Origin: Quadrisphaera setariae
GTDB lineage: Bacteria > Actinomycetota > Actinomycetes > Actinomycetales > Quadrisphaeraceae
Direction of reading: 5' to 3'
Length of the DNA stretch: 64,000 bases
Assembly (NCBI RefSeq): GCF_008041935.1
Contig: NZ_VKAC01000001.1
Location: forward strand, 620,001 to 684,000
The translations under genes and the position numbers were made by a program. Below, piece after piece: positions 28,843 to 36,939 of the stretch. The number at the start of each line of letters is the position of its first letter. The first letter of the stretch is position 1. The notes under the pieces were generated by a model, which made no database searches, was not told where the DNA came from, and saw only the letters and a program-made list of their open reading frames with translations.

Positions 28843-29540
28843 GCGGGGCGGTGGGGGAGGGCGGCAGTGCTGCGGACGACCGCGCCCACGAGCTGGACGA
28901 GCCGGTGCGCGTGGTGCTCGCCACGCGCAACGCCCACAAGGTCGGCGAGCTGCGCGCCATCCTCGCGCCGCACCTGCCCGCCGACGTGCGGGTCGAGCTG
29001 CTCGCCGTGGGAGACCCGTCGCTGCCGGAGGTGCCGGACGTCGCCGAGACGGAGGTGACCTTCGCCGGCAACGCCCTCCTCAAGGCCCGCGCGGTGGCCG
29101 CGGCCACCGGCCTGCTGGCCGTCGCGGACGACTCGGGCATCGCCGTGGACGTGCTCGGCGGCTCCCCGGGCATCTTCTCGGCGCGGTGGGCCGGCCGCCA
29201 CGGCGACGACGCGGCGAACCTCGCGCTGCTGCTCGCCCAGGTCTCCGACGTTCCTGACGAGCACCGCGGCGCCGCTTTCGTGTGCGCCGCCGCGGTGGTG
29301 ACCCCGGATGGCGGAGAGCACGTGGAGCTCGGTGAGCTCCGCGGCTCCCTGGCGCGCGAGCCGCGCGGCGAGGGCGGCTTCGGGTACGACCCCGTGCTCG
29401 TGCCGGAGGGCTCGCAGGTCAGCTGCGCCGAGCTGTCACCGGAGCAGAAGGACGCCGTCAGCCACCGCGGCCAGGCGTTCCGCGCCCTCGCGCCCCACCT
29501 GGCCGACGCCGTCCGCGCCCACCGCCGACCGCCCCGCTGA
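28839..29540 (+). CDS. rdgB: XTP/dITP diphosphatase (RdgB/HAM1 family)
   Basis: 233 residues. It removes non-canonical purine nucleoside triphosphates by hydrolysis to monophosphate. Motifs: [18 protein letters not shown] (substrate lysine), [50 protein letters not shown] and [11 protein letters not shown] 20-residue leader precedes the family start; a GTG at 28839 overlapping the rph stop is the only good initiation site. Last gene of the murI-MBL-rph-rdgB group. Confidence 0.95.
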
Positions 29541-29686
29541 GCCGGACAGCCGACGCCCGGGGCGGCCGCTGCGCCGTGCGGTCGGTCTCCAGCGCGGCCG
29601 GACCCGCGCGCTGGCAGGATGGCGCGGCCCTCGTCACCACGTCCCGTGGCGGCGCGGTGACCGCACCACGGGGGAGGAGGACCGGC

Positions 29687-31321
29687 GTGCCCGACCAGGA
29701 GCACCTGCACGACCTCCCCGACGCCGTCGCCCCCTGCTGGGTCCGCCTCGACGCCGACGACCGCGTGACCGGCCTCAACCGGCCCGCGGAGGCGCTGTTC
29801 GAGACGCCCCGCGCGCAGGTGCTCGGCCGGTCGCTCTGGGACCTCTTCCCCCACTCCCGCGACCACGACTTCGGACCCGCGTACGAGCAGGCGCGGCGGA
29901 CCGGGGCACCGCTGGCCTTCGAGGCCTGGGGGACCACGGTCCAGCGGTGGCTGTCCGTCCACGTGGTGCCCGAGGGCGACCAGCTGAACGTCCACCTGAT
30001 CGACGTCACCGAGCGCCGCCGGGCCCAGGAGGAGCTCCTGCGCACCGTGAGCAGGCTGGAGCTGCTCGGGGCTGTGAGCGAGCTGCTGTCGCACGGCTCG
30101 GACCAGGGCATCGCCGTGGGGGAGCTGGCGCACCTCGTGGTGCCGGAGCTGGCGGACTGGTGCACGGTCACGCTCGTCCAGACCGGCCGTCTGCGCCGCA
30201 CCCTCGGCTTCGCCCACCGCGACCCCGGGCTCGAGCCGGTCCTCGAGCGCTACGCCGGCTACCAGGCGGCCACCATGAGCCGCGAGGCGGCGATCGCCGT
30301 GTGCCTGCGCACCGGCCGCGAGGTGCTCGTGCCCGCGCTGCCCCCGCTGGGTGACTGGGTGGGGGACGACGGGGCCAGGTCACTGCTGGAGGTGCTCGCA
30401 CCGGCGTCGGTGCTGGTGGTGCCGCTCAACGCCGGGGGCCGCACGCTCGGCGCGATGGCGCTGGTGCGCACCGCTCCTGGGGCCGAGCGCCCCGAGGCGG
30501 AGCTGGAGACAGCCCGGGAGGTGGCGCGCCGCGCGGGCCTGGCGCTGGACAACGCCCGCCTCTACGGGGAGCAGGCCGAGCTCAACGCGGCGCTGCAGCG
30601 CAGCCTGCTCACGGCGCCACCCAGCCCGCGCGGTGCGCAGCTGGCCGTCCGCTACGTCAGCGCCGCCGTCGAGGCGAGGATCGGCGGGGACTGGTACGAC
30701 GCGTTCCGCCAGCGCGACGGCAGCACGGTGCTGGTCATCGGCGACGTCATCGGCCACGACTCCCGCGCCGCCGCGGCCATGGGCCAGGTCCGCGGACTCG
30801 TGCGCGGGATCGCCCACGCGACGGGTCAGAGCCCGGCGCAGGTGCTCACCAGCGTGGACGAGGCGGTGGAGGGGCTGGAGCTGGCGACCTCGGCCACCGC
30901 CGTCGTCGCCCGCCTCGAGCCCTGGCCCGGCTGCGCGGACGTCCCGGCGGACGCACCGCGTCGGCTGGTCTGGTCGAACGCGGGCCACCCCCCGCCGATG
31001 CTCCTGCGGCCCGACGGGTCCGCGGTGGTGCTGGAGGACGCCGAGACCGACCTGCTGCTGGGCATCGACCCGGGCACCAGCCGGCGCGAGCGCACCACGG
31101 AGCTGGCTCCGGGCAGCACCGTGCTGCTCTTCACGGACGGCCTGGTGGAGCGGCGGGGCACCTCGCTGGACACCGGCCTGGAGGACCTGCGCCAGGCGCT
31201 GGAGGCGGAGGGCCACCTGCCGCTGGAGGAGCTGTGCGACGCGGTGCTGGCCAGGGTGCTGCCCGAGGAGCCCGACGACGACGTCGCCGTCCTCGCACTG
31301 CGCGTGGTCGGCGGCGGCTGA
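29687..31321 (+). CDS. PAS-GAF-SpoIIE (PP2C-type) serine phosphatase
   Basis: 544 residues. A PAS domain (about 10-110) begins LPDAVAPCWVRLDADDRVTG, a GAF domain (about 120-290) follows, and a PP2C/SpoIIE phosphatase ends the protein (about 300-540). Metal-binding acids are seen in IGGDWYDAF, GDVIGHD, LLFTDGLVER and EEPDDDVAVLAL. Such phosphatases dephosphorylate anti-sigma-factor antagonists and so switch sigma factors in response to a small-molecule or redox signal. No anti-sigma or kinase gene is adjacent. RBS GGAGGAGG (29673-29680) lies 6 nt before GTG 29687. A longer in-frame start at 29576 lacks such a site. Confidence 0.87.
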   Translation: MPDQEHLHDLPDAVAPCWVRLDADDRVTGLNRPAEALFETPRAQVLGRSLWDLFPHSRDHDFGPAYEQARRTGAPLAFEAWGTTVQRWLSVHVVPEGDQLNVHLIDVTERRRAQEELLRTVSRLELLGAVSELLSHGSDQGIAVGELAHLVVPELADWCTVTLVQTGRLRRTLGFAHRDPGLEPVLERYAGYQAATMSREAAIAVCLRTGREVLVPALPPLGDWVGDDGARSLLEVLAPASVLVVPLNAGGRTLGAMALVRTAPGAERPEAELETAREVARRAGLALDNARLYGEQAELNAALQRSLLTAPPSPRGAQLAVRYVSAAVEARIGGDWYDAFRQRDGSTVLVIGDVIGHDSRAAAAMGQVRGLVRGIAHATGQSPAQVLTSVDEAVEGLELATSATAVVARLEPWPGCADVPADAPRRLVWSNAGHPPPMLLRPDGSAVVLEDAETDLLLGIDPGTSRRERTTELAPGSTVLLFTDGLVERRGTSLDTGLEDLRQALEAEGHLPLEELCDAVLARVLPEEPDDDVAVLALRVVGGG

Positions 31322-31343
31322 CAGCGGTCTGCCGTCGCTGGTG

Positions 31344-31425
31344 TGCGCGAGGCGGGACTCGAACCCGCACGCCGTGAGGCACAGGGACCTAAACCCTGCG
31401 TGGCTGCCAGTTTCACCACTCGCGC
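31344..31425 (-). tRNA. tRNA-Leu, anticodon TAG
   Basis: On the minus strand acceptor GCGCGAG pairs with CTCGCGC and the discriminator is A. The anticodon arm is CAGGG-TTTAGGT-CCCTG (anticodon TAG, reads CUA), there is a class-II variable arm (GTGCCTCACGGCGT region), and the T arm is GCGGG-TTCGAGT-CCCGC. 82 nt; CCA is not encoded. Confidence 0.93.
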
Positions 31426-31426
31426 C

Positions 31427-31452
31427 CACCCCGCCGGCGCGTCGGCGGGGTG
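31427..31452 (-). terminator. Hairpin between bcp and tRNA-Leu
   Basis: CACCCCGCCG (31427-31436) and CGGCGGGGTG (31443-31452) are perfect complements with a 6-nt loop. It lies 8 bp after the bcp stop and only 1 bp before the mature 5' end of tRNA-Leu on the same strand. It could end the bcp message or mark the tRNA leader for processing. Confidence 0.6.
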
Positions 31453-31460
31453 CTGGTGGG

Positions 31461-31931
31461 TCAGTCGACGCCGAGCTCCTTGCGCAGCCGCGCCACGTGC
31501 CCGGTCGCCTTGACGTTGTAGGACGCGTGCGTGACCACGCCGTCCGGACCGACGACCACGGTCGAGCGCAGCAGGCCCGTGGTGGTGCGGCCGTACATCG
31601 TCTTCTCGCCCCAGGCGCCCCAGCGCTGGACCACGCCGCGCTCGGTGTCGCTGGCGAGGGGGAACGGCAGCTGCTCCTCGGCCGACCAGGCGTCGAGCTT
31701 CGCCAGCGGGTCGGGGGAGACGCCCACGACGTCGTAGCCGGCGGCGCTGAGCGAGCCGAGGTTGTCGCGGAAGTCGCAGGCCTGCGTGGTGCAGCCCGGC
31801 GTGCCCGCCGCGGGGTAGAAGTAGACGACGACGGAACGGCCGCGGTGCTCGGAGAGCGTCCAGCTGCCGCCGTGGGTCGCGGGGAGCGTGAAGTCCGGGG
31901 CGAGGTCACCCGGCTCGAGGCGGTCTGCCAC
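31461..31931 (-). CDS. bcp: Thioredoxin-dependent thiol peroxidase (Bcp/PrxQ)
   Basis: 156 residues. It reduces H2O2 and organic hydroperoxides with electrons from thioredoxin. The peroxidatic Cys is in YFYPAAGTPGCTTQACDFRD and the resolving Cys lies five residues later, as in the PrxQ subgroup. DLAPDFTLPATHGG is the usual N-terminus. TAACCT on the minus strand (31939-31944) lies 7 nt before GTG 31931, so a leaderless start; this excludes the longer frame to 32027. Divergent from the DUF3618 gene. Confidence 0.93.
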   Translation of the reverse strand: MADRLEPGDLAPDFTLPATHGGSWTLSEHRGRSVVVYFYPAAGTPGCTTQACDFRDNLGSLSAAGYDVVGVSPDPLAKLDAWSAEEQLPFPLASDTERGVVQRWGAWGEKTMYGRTTTGLLRSTVVVGPDGVVTHASYNVKATGHVARLRKELGVD

Positions 31932-32041
31932 GTCCAGGAGGTTATCGGACGCCCCCTGTCGGGCGCCTCGCGCGTCGTCGCGCGTCCGAGCAGGTGGGCC
32001 GGGGCTGCCGGAGGCCGCCGGAGCCACTAGCGTCGCCGAGC

Positions 32042-32311
32042 ATGAGCGTCCCGCCCGACGAGCCCGCGCGCCTCGAGCGCGAGATCAGCCTCCACCAGCA
32101 GCACCTCGCGTCCACGGTCGACGAGCTCGCCGCCCGCGTCGCGCCCAAGGCGCTGGCGCAGCAGGGCGTGGAGAGCGCCAAGAGCAAGGCCAAGGAGCTG
32201 GTGCTCGACTCCGACGGAGCGCTGCGCGTCGAGCGCCTCGCCGCCGTGGGCGGTGCCGTCGTGGCGGTGGTCGGCCTGTTCACAGGGCTGGCCGTCAAGC
32301 GCAGGCACTGA
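32042..32311 (+). CDS. DUF3618-family small membrane protein
   Basis: 89 residues. An N-terminal amphipathic region RLEREISLHQQHLASTVDEL with the DUF3618 pattern is followed by a Lys/Ala-rich stretch and one C-terminal membrane helix (AAVGGAVVAVVGLFTGLAV). The family is common next to bcp and GroES-like genes in actinobacteria; its function is unknown. TAGCGT (32028-32033) lies 8 nt before ATG 32042. An upstream in-frame ATG at 31994 would lie within the promoter region and was rejected. Confidence 0.82.
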   Translation: MSVPPDEPARLEREISLHQQHLASTVDELAARVAPKALAQQGVESAKSKAKELVLDSDGALRVERLAAVGGAVVAVVGLFTGLAVKRRH

Positions 32312-32335
32312 CCCCGGCAGCGGTAGTTTCGGCGG

Positions 32336-32704
32336 GTGAGCACCACGCCCGCCAGCTCGTCGCCCTCGCGCGCGGTCCCCGGCGACGACGGTCGCCTGCC
32401 GATCCGCATGCTGCACGACAGGGTGCTCGTCGCCCTCGACCGCGAGGCGGGGGAGCGGCGCTCGGGGTCGGGCATCGTCATCCCCGCCACGGCTGCCGTC
32501 GGCAAGCGCCTCTCGTGGGGCGAGGTGTCCGCGGTCGGCCAGCACGTGCGGCAGGTCCAGCTGGGTGACCGGGTGCTCTTCGACCCGGAGGACCGCGCCG
32601 AGGTGGAGCTGTCCGGCCGCGACTACGTGCTGCTGCGCGAGCGCGACCTGCACGCCGTGGCGGCCCCGCGCGTGGAGGCCGGCTCCACCGGCCTGTACCT
32701 CTGA
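32336..32704 (+). CDS. GroES-like co-chaperone family protein
   Basis: 122 residues. The GroES beta-barrel pattern is clear: LPIRMLHDRVLVALDREAGE, SGSGIVIPATAAVGKRLSWG, EVSAVGQHVRQVQLGDRVLF and a closing YVLLRERDLHAVA. It is longer than GroES by an N-terminal Ser/Pro tail and by a C-terminal extension, and no groEL gene follows. It is therefore probably the actinobacterial GroES-like paralogue beside bcp rather than the main co-chaperonin. TAGTTT (32324-32329) lies 6 nt before the GTG start. Confidence 0.8.
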   Translation: MSTTPASSSPSRAVPGDDGRLPIRMLHDRVLVALDREAGERRSGSGIVIPATAAVGKRLSWGEVSAVGQHVRQVQLGDRVLFDPEDRAEVELSGRDYVLLRERDLHAVAAPRVEAGSTGLYL

Positions 32705-32772
32705 GCGCGTCCCAGCGCCCGGCGCAGCGGGGCGAGCGGCCGGGCGCTGCGCGACCCAACGCGCGCTACACC

Positions 32773-34176
32773 GTGCTGGACGCCCCCGGGCCGCTCCCGC
32801 GGGACATGCTGCGCGACCTGCTGGGCATCCGCCGCGACCCGCTGGGGTACCTGCGCAGCGCCGTCGAGCGCTGGGGCGACCACGTCGCCTTCCCCCTGCC
32901 GACCACCCCGGTGCTGTTCGTCAACACGGTCGCGGGAGCCCGCCGCGTGCTCGTGGAGAACGCCGGCGGCTGGACCAAGCAGACCGTCCAGTACGGGGCG
33001 CTCTCACTGGTCACCGGCAGCGGGCTGCTCACCAGCGACGGCAGCGCCTGGCGCGAGGCGCGCCGCGTGGCGCAGCCGGCGTTCCACCGGTCCGGGCTCG
33101 CCGCCGTCGCCGAGCAGTCCGTCGCGGCCGCCGAGCGGCTGCGCGCCCGCTGGGACGCGGGCGCGGCTGCGGCCGGGGACGGGCCGGGTGGAGCCGGTGG
33201 GGGCGTCGTCGACGTCGACGCCGCCGCCCTGCAGGCGACGCTGGAGGTGGTCGGCCGCACGCTCTTCGGCGGTGACGTCACCGCGGAGGGCGTGGACGAC
33301 GGCGAGCGCGTGGTCGCCGCCGTCCTGGAGGCCCTCGGCGTGGTGGTGTCCCGGGCCCGCACCCCGGTGCCGGGCTGGCTGCCCACACCGTCGCGGCGCC
33401 GGCTGCGGCGCGCGAACCGGGTGATGGACGAGGTGGTGGAGCGCGTGGTCGCGCGGCGCCGCGCGACGGGGGAGCTCGGTGACGACCTGCTCGGCCTGCT
33501 GCTGGCCGCCGTCGACGAGGGCCGCCTGCCGCCCGAGGCGGTCCGCGGCGAGCTGGTGACCATGGTGATCGCCGGTCACGAGACGGTCGCCTCGTGCCTC
33601 ACCTGGACGCTGCACCTGCTCGCGCAGCACCCCGAGGCCCAGCAGCGGCTGCACGCCGAGCTCGACCGGGTCCTCGGCGTCCCCGGGAACCCCGGCGGCC
33701 CCTCGGCCCCTGCTCCGCGCAGGGCTCCCACCTGGGAGGACCTGCGCGAGCTGCCGTGGACGCGGGCCGTGGTGGACGAGTCGCTGCGCCTGTACCCGCC
33801 GGCCTGGGTGGTGACGCGCCGCTCGGAGGCCGAGGACGTGGTCGACGGTGTGGCCGTGCCGGCCGGGACGCTGGTGATCGTCAGCCCGTGGCTGCTGCAG
33901 CGCCGGGCTGACGCGCACCCCGACCCGGAGCGCTTCGACCCGGGCCGCTTCACCGGCGAGGGCCCGGAGGTGCCGCGCGGCGCCTACCTGCCCTTCGGCG
34001 CCGGGGCGAGGCTGTGCATCGGGCGCGACTTCGCCCTCACCGAGGCGGTCCTCGTGCTCGCGGCGCTGCTGCGCGACCGCGCGGTGCGGCCGGTGCCGGG
34101 ACGTGAGCCGGTGCTGGAGGCCCTGGTGACGCTGCGGGCCCGGGACGGGCTGGAGCTGAGGCTCGAGCCCCGCTGA
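32773..34176 (+). CDS. Cytochrome P450
   Basis: 467 residues from GTG 32773. The haem-binding loop is PFGAGARLCIGRDFALTEAV with Cys about 415. The I-helix oxygen-binding segment is VIAGHETVASC, the K-helix ExxR is DESLRLYPPAWVVTRRSE, and the region resembles the CYP102/CYP4-like bacterial monooxygenases. The substrate is unknown; the electron donor is not encoded nearby. The frame is open upstream to the GroES-like gene but has no other usual start. The stop codon lies within the first unit of a 10-bp tandem repeat that follows. Confidence 0.9.
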   Translation: MLDAPGPLPRDMLRDLLGIRRDPLGYLRSAVERWGDHVAFPLPTTPVLFVNTVAGARRVLVENAGGWTKQTVQYGALSLVTGSGLLTSDGSAWREARRVAQPAFHRSGLAAVAEQSVAAAERLRARWDAGAAAAGDGPGGAGGGVVDVDAAALQATLEVVGRTLFGGDVTAEGVDDGERVVAAVLEALGVVVSRARTPVPGWLPTPSRRRLRRANRVMDEVVERVVARRRATGELGDDLLGLLLAAVDEGRLPPEAVRGELVTMVIAGHETVASCLTWTLHLLAQHPEAQQRLHAELDRVLGVPGNPGGPSAPAPRRAPTWEDLRELPWTRAVVDESLRLYPPAWVVTRRSEAEDVVDGVAVPAGTLVIVSPWLLQRRADAHPDPERFDPGRFTGEGPEVPRGAYLPFGAGARLCIGRDFALTEAVLVLAALLRDRAVRPVPGREPVLEALVTLRARDGLELRLEPR

Positions 34177-34240
34177 GCCCCGCTGAGCCCCGCTGAGCCC
34201 CGCTGAGCCCCGCTGAGCCCCGCTGAGCCCCGCTGAGCCC
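34165..34240. repeat. 10-bp tandem repeat (GAGCCCCGCT, about 7.6 units) over the P450 stop codon
   Basis: Seven perfect GAGCCCCGCT units run from 34165 to 34234, then a partial unit GAGCCC. The first unit encodes the last residues Glu-Pro-Arg and its final T starts the TGA stop (34174-34176). The copy number is likely to vary. It is followed by a GC hairpin at 34247-34262. Confidence 0.9.
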
Positions 34241-34246
34241 AGTAAA

Positions 34247-34262
34247 GCCCCGCAGCGGGGGC
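34247..34262 (+). terminator. Short GC hairpin after the tandem repeat
   Basis: GCCCCG and CGGGGGC flank a 3-nt loop (CAG). It is the only stem-loop between the P450 gene and the GGDEF-EAL gene, so it is a candidate terminator; weak evidence without a T-tract. Confidence 0.4.
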
Positions 34263-34345
34263 CATCTGCGCGGTCTCTGCGGGGGTGGCCGGGGAGGCCG
34301 ACGGGTGGAACCCTCGCCCGAACGGGCCCTTCGCGGCTCAACCCG

Positions 34346-36802
34346 GTGCCTCGCGGTGCCGATGCGCTGCTGCGGTTCGAGCACAGGGCCGTGACGAGTC
34401 CGGGGGGTCTTGTGGCACGACCAGGTGGGCACCCCGACCGCGTGCTGGGGCTGCCTCGCGGCGCCGTCCTCGCCGTCGTCGGCGTCGCGCTGTCGGTGGT
34501 CCTCCTCGGTGACGTCCTCGGCCACCTCTCGGGGGGCGCAGGAGGTCGGGTCGGCCCGGCGACTCCTGGCCGCACCGCTGCCGTCGCGGTGACGACGACC
34601 GGTCTGGCCGTGCTGTGGCTCGTCGGCACCGCCGCCGTGGCGAGCCGCGCGCGCCGGGCGTCGACCGACCGGCGCCTGTGGCGTGCGGTGGCGCTGCTGG
34701 TCGGCACCCTCGGGGCGGGCCTGGTGGCGCAGCCCCTCCTCGTGGGCGGCCTGCCCGAGCAGGCGGGCACCGCCCTGCCCTGGGTGCCGGCCGCGGCGGC
34801 GGTGCTGGTGTGCTTCCTGCCGGTGTACGGCGCCTTCGTGCGGTGGAACCTCACGCGGACGCACTCCGCGGACCCCGACGACCGGCTCAACGCCGTGAGC
34901 GCCGTGCTCACCGGCCAGGCGCTGTTCGGGCTGCTCGCGGAGCAGCTGGGCGGCCCGCTGGAGCGCCTTCCGTGGTGGCAGGCGCAGCTGCTGCTGGCGG
35001 CCAGCGCCGCGGGCGTCGTGCTGGGAGGGACCGTGCTGTCGACGGCGCTGCTGGCGCGCCGCGGGCGCGACCTGAGCACCTGGCTCGTCTGCGCCGCCGG
35101 CGTTCCCGCGACCCTGGGGGTCTTCGGCCTGGTGCTGTCCCCGAGCGGCAGCCCGTTCCCCGGCACTCTGACCGCGCTGGCAGCCGCCCTGCTCCTCCTC
35201 GTCGTGGCGAGCACGCAGCGGGCGGCGCTCGCCGCCCCCGAGGTGGTGCGGGGGGCACCCGCCACCGTGGGGGCCTACGGCGTCGTCGTGCTCGCTCTGG
35301 CGGTCGTGCTCGTCGCGGGGCTCCAGCGCACCGGTGGCGACGGCAGCGCCCCGCTGGCGTGGGCGCTGGCGACGGCGGGGCTCGGAGCGGCGGGCGCGGC
35401 GACCCGGCTGCTGCTCAACCTCGGTGAGCTCGACCAGCTGGCCGAGACGCTCCGCCAGGCCCGCACCGACGACCTGACGGGCCTGGCCAACCGGCGCGGC
35501 CTGCTCGGCCGCATCGACGCCGTGCTGGCCCAGGGAGTTCCGTTCACCGTGGTGCTGGTGGACCTGGACAGGTTCAAGGAGGTCAACGACGGCCTCGGCC
35601 ACGCCGCCGGGGACGAGCTGCTCGCCGCCGCGGCGGTGCGCCTGCGCGACGCCGCGGGGCCCGGCGCGGAGGTCGGGCGGCTCGGGGGTGACGAGTTCGC
35701 CCTGCTGCTGCCGGGCACCGGCTCGCCGCACCCCGGCGAGGCCGGGGCGGCGTCCGCTGCGTCCTGGGGCGCCCACCTGGTGCGGGCCCTCGAGGCGCCC
35801 TACCGGGTGGGGCCGGGCTCGGTGCACGTCGGCGGCAGCGTCGGCCTGGTGGTGCACGGGGGCGACCCCCGCCCAGCCCCCGCCGGAGACGGCCGTCTGG
35901 CGGCGCTGCGCTCGGAGCTGCTGCGCCGCGCCGACGCGGCGATGTACGCGGCCAAGCGCAGCGGCGGCGGGTGGGTGGTCTACGACCCCGACGTCCACGG
36001 AGACGGCGAGGACGCCCTGCGCACCGCCGAGGACCTGCGCCGCGCGCTCGTGGCGGGGGAGCTGGTGCTGCACTACCAGCCGCAGGTGCGGGTGTGCGAC
36101 GGGGCGCTCACCGGTGTGGAGGCCCTGGTGCGCTGGCAGCACCCCGAGCTGGGCCTCCTGCCGCCGGCGCGGTTCCTGCCCGTGGCGGAGGACCACGGCC
36201 TCATCGGCCAGGTCACCGGCGCGGTGCTCGCGCAGGCCGTGGCGCAGGCCGCGGCCTGGCGCCGGCAGGGCCTCGACCTGCGGGTGTCGGTCAACGTCTC
36301 CGCCACCGACCTCCTCGACACCGGTCTGGCCCGCGAGCTGGGCGCCCTCCTGCTGGGCCACGGGGTCCCCGCCTCGCGGCTGGTGCTGGAGGTCACCGAG
36401 ACCGAGCTGGTGCGCGACACCGAGCGCGCCTCCCAGGTGCTGGCGGAGCTCGCGGACCTCGGCGTGGCCACGAGCATCGACGACTTCGGCACCGGCTGGT
36501 CGTCCCTGGCCCAGCTGCACCGGATGCGGTTCAGCGAGCTCAAGCTGGACAGATCCTTCACGCAGCACCTCCTCACCGACCCCCGGGCGGCGGCGATCAC
36601 CGCGAGCACAGTGGACCTGGCCCACGCCCTGGGGCTGCGCGTGGTGGCCGAGGGCGTGGAGGACCCGCAGACCCTGGCGCGCCTGGCCGACCTGCAGTGC
36701 GACGAGTCGCAGGGCTACTGGCACGCGCCCCCGATGCCTGCGGGTGCGCTGCTCGGGTGGACGTCCACCACCCGGGAGGGGGCACGGGCCGAAGGCTGGT
36801 AG
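34346..36802 (+). CDS. Membrane-bound GGDEF-EAL c-di-GMP protein
   Basis: 818 residues. An N-terminal membrane block of about nine hydrophobic segments (residues 35-370) is followed by a GGDEF domain (LTGLANRRGLLGRIDAVL, GRLGGDEFALLLPG about 445) and an EAL domain (VEALVRWQHPELGLL about 592, VNVSATDL, LEVTETEL, IDDFGTGWSSLAQLH, LKLDRSFTQ, AEGVEDPQTL). Both active sites look complete, while the RxxD inhibitory site before GGDEF is absent. It could make or break c-di-GMP. The start is uncertain: GTG 34346 is given, GTG 34412 behind a G-rich stretch is possible and would trim 22 residues. tRNA-Lys follows after 17 bp. Confidence 0.88.
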   Translation: MPRGADALLRFEHRAVTSPGGLVARPGGHPDRVLGLPRGAVLAVVGVALSVVLLGDVLGHLSGGAGGRVGPATPGRTAAVAVTTTGLAVLWLVGTAAVASRARRASTDRRLWRAVALLVGTLGAGLVAQPLLVGGLPEQAGTALPWVPAAAAVLVCFLPVYGAFVRWNLTRTHSADPDDRLNAVSAVLTGQALFGLLAEQLGGPLERLPWWQAQLLLAASAAGVVLGGTVLSTALLARRGRDLSTWLVCAAGVPATLGVFGLVLSPSGSPFPGTLTALAAALLLLVVASTQRAALAAPEVVRGAPATVGAYGVVVLALAVVLVAGLQRTGGDGSAPLAWALATAGLGAAGAATRLLLNLGELDQLAETLRQARTDDLTGLANRRGLLGRIDAVLAQGVPFTVVLVDLDRFKEVNDGLGHAAGDELLAAAAVRLRDAAGPGAEVGRLGGDEFALLLPGTGSPHPGEAGAASAASWGAHLVRALEAPYRVGPGSVHVGGSVGLVVHGGDPRPAPAGDGRLAALRSELLRRADAAMYAAKRSGGGWVVYDPDVHGDGEDALRTAEDLRRALVAGELVLHYQPQVRVCDGALTGVEALVRWQHPELGLLPPARFLPVAEDHGLIGQVTGAVLAQAVAQAAAWRRQGLDLRVSVNVSATDLLDTGLARELGALLLGHGVPASRLVLEVTETELVRDTERASQVLAELADLGVATSIDDFGTGWSSLAQLHRMRFSELKLDRSFTQHLLTDPRAAAITASTVDLAHALGLRVVAEGVEDPQTLARLADLQCDESQGYWHAPPMPAGALLGWTSTTREGARAEGW

Positions 36803-36819
36803 TATCTTCCTCGCACCAA

Positions 36820-36892
36820 GCGCTTCTAGCTCAATTGGCAGAGCAGCGGACTCTTAATCCGCGGGTTCTGGGTTCAAGTCCCAGGGGGCGCA
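36820..36892 (+). tRNA. tRNA-Lys, anticodon CTT
   Basis: Acceptor GCGCTTC pairs with GGGGCGC (two G-U pairs). The D arm is AGCTCAATTGGCAGAGC, the anticodon arm GCGGA-CTCTTAA-TCCGC gives CTT (reads AAG), and the T arm is CTGGG-TTCAAGT-CCCAG. CCA is not encoded. Confidence 0.95.
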
Positions 36893-36899
36893 CAGCAGT

Positions 36900-36933
36900 C
36901 GAAGGGCCCGACCTCACCAAGTCGGGCCCTTCG
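36900..36933. terminator. Bidirectional terminator hairpin after tRNA-Lys
   Basis: CGAAGGGCCCGAC (36900-36912) and GTCGGGCCCTTCG (36921-36933) are perfect 13-bp arms with an 8-nt loop. It ends the tRNA-Lys transcript and, from the other side, the esterase gene whose stop is at 36940. Confidence 0.88.
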
Positions 36934-36939
36934 TCGTCG

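Noticed and set aside
34165-34240. 10-bp tandem array as CRISPR or as coding extension of the P450
   Set aside because: There are no spacers, and the reading frame is closed by TGA in the first unit. It is a simple tandem repeat.
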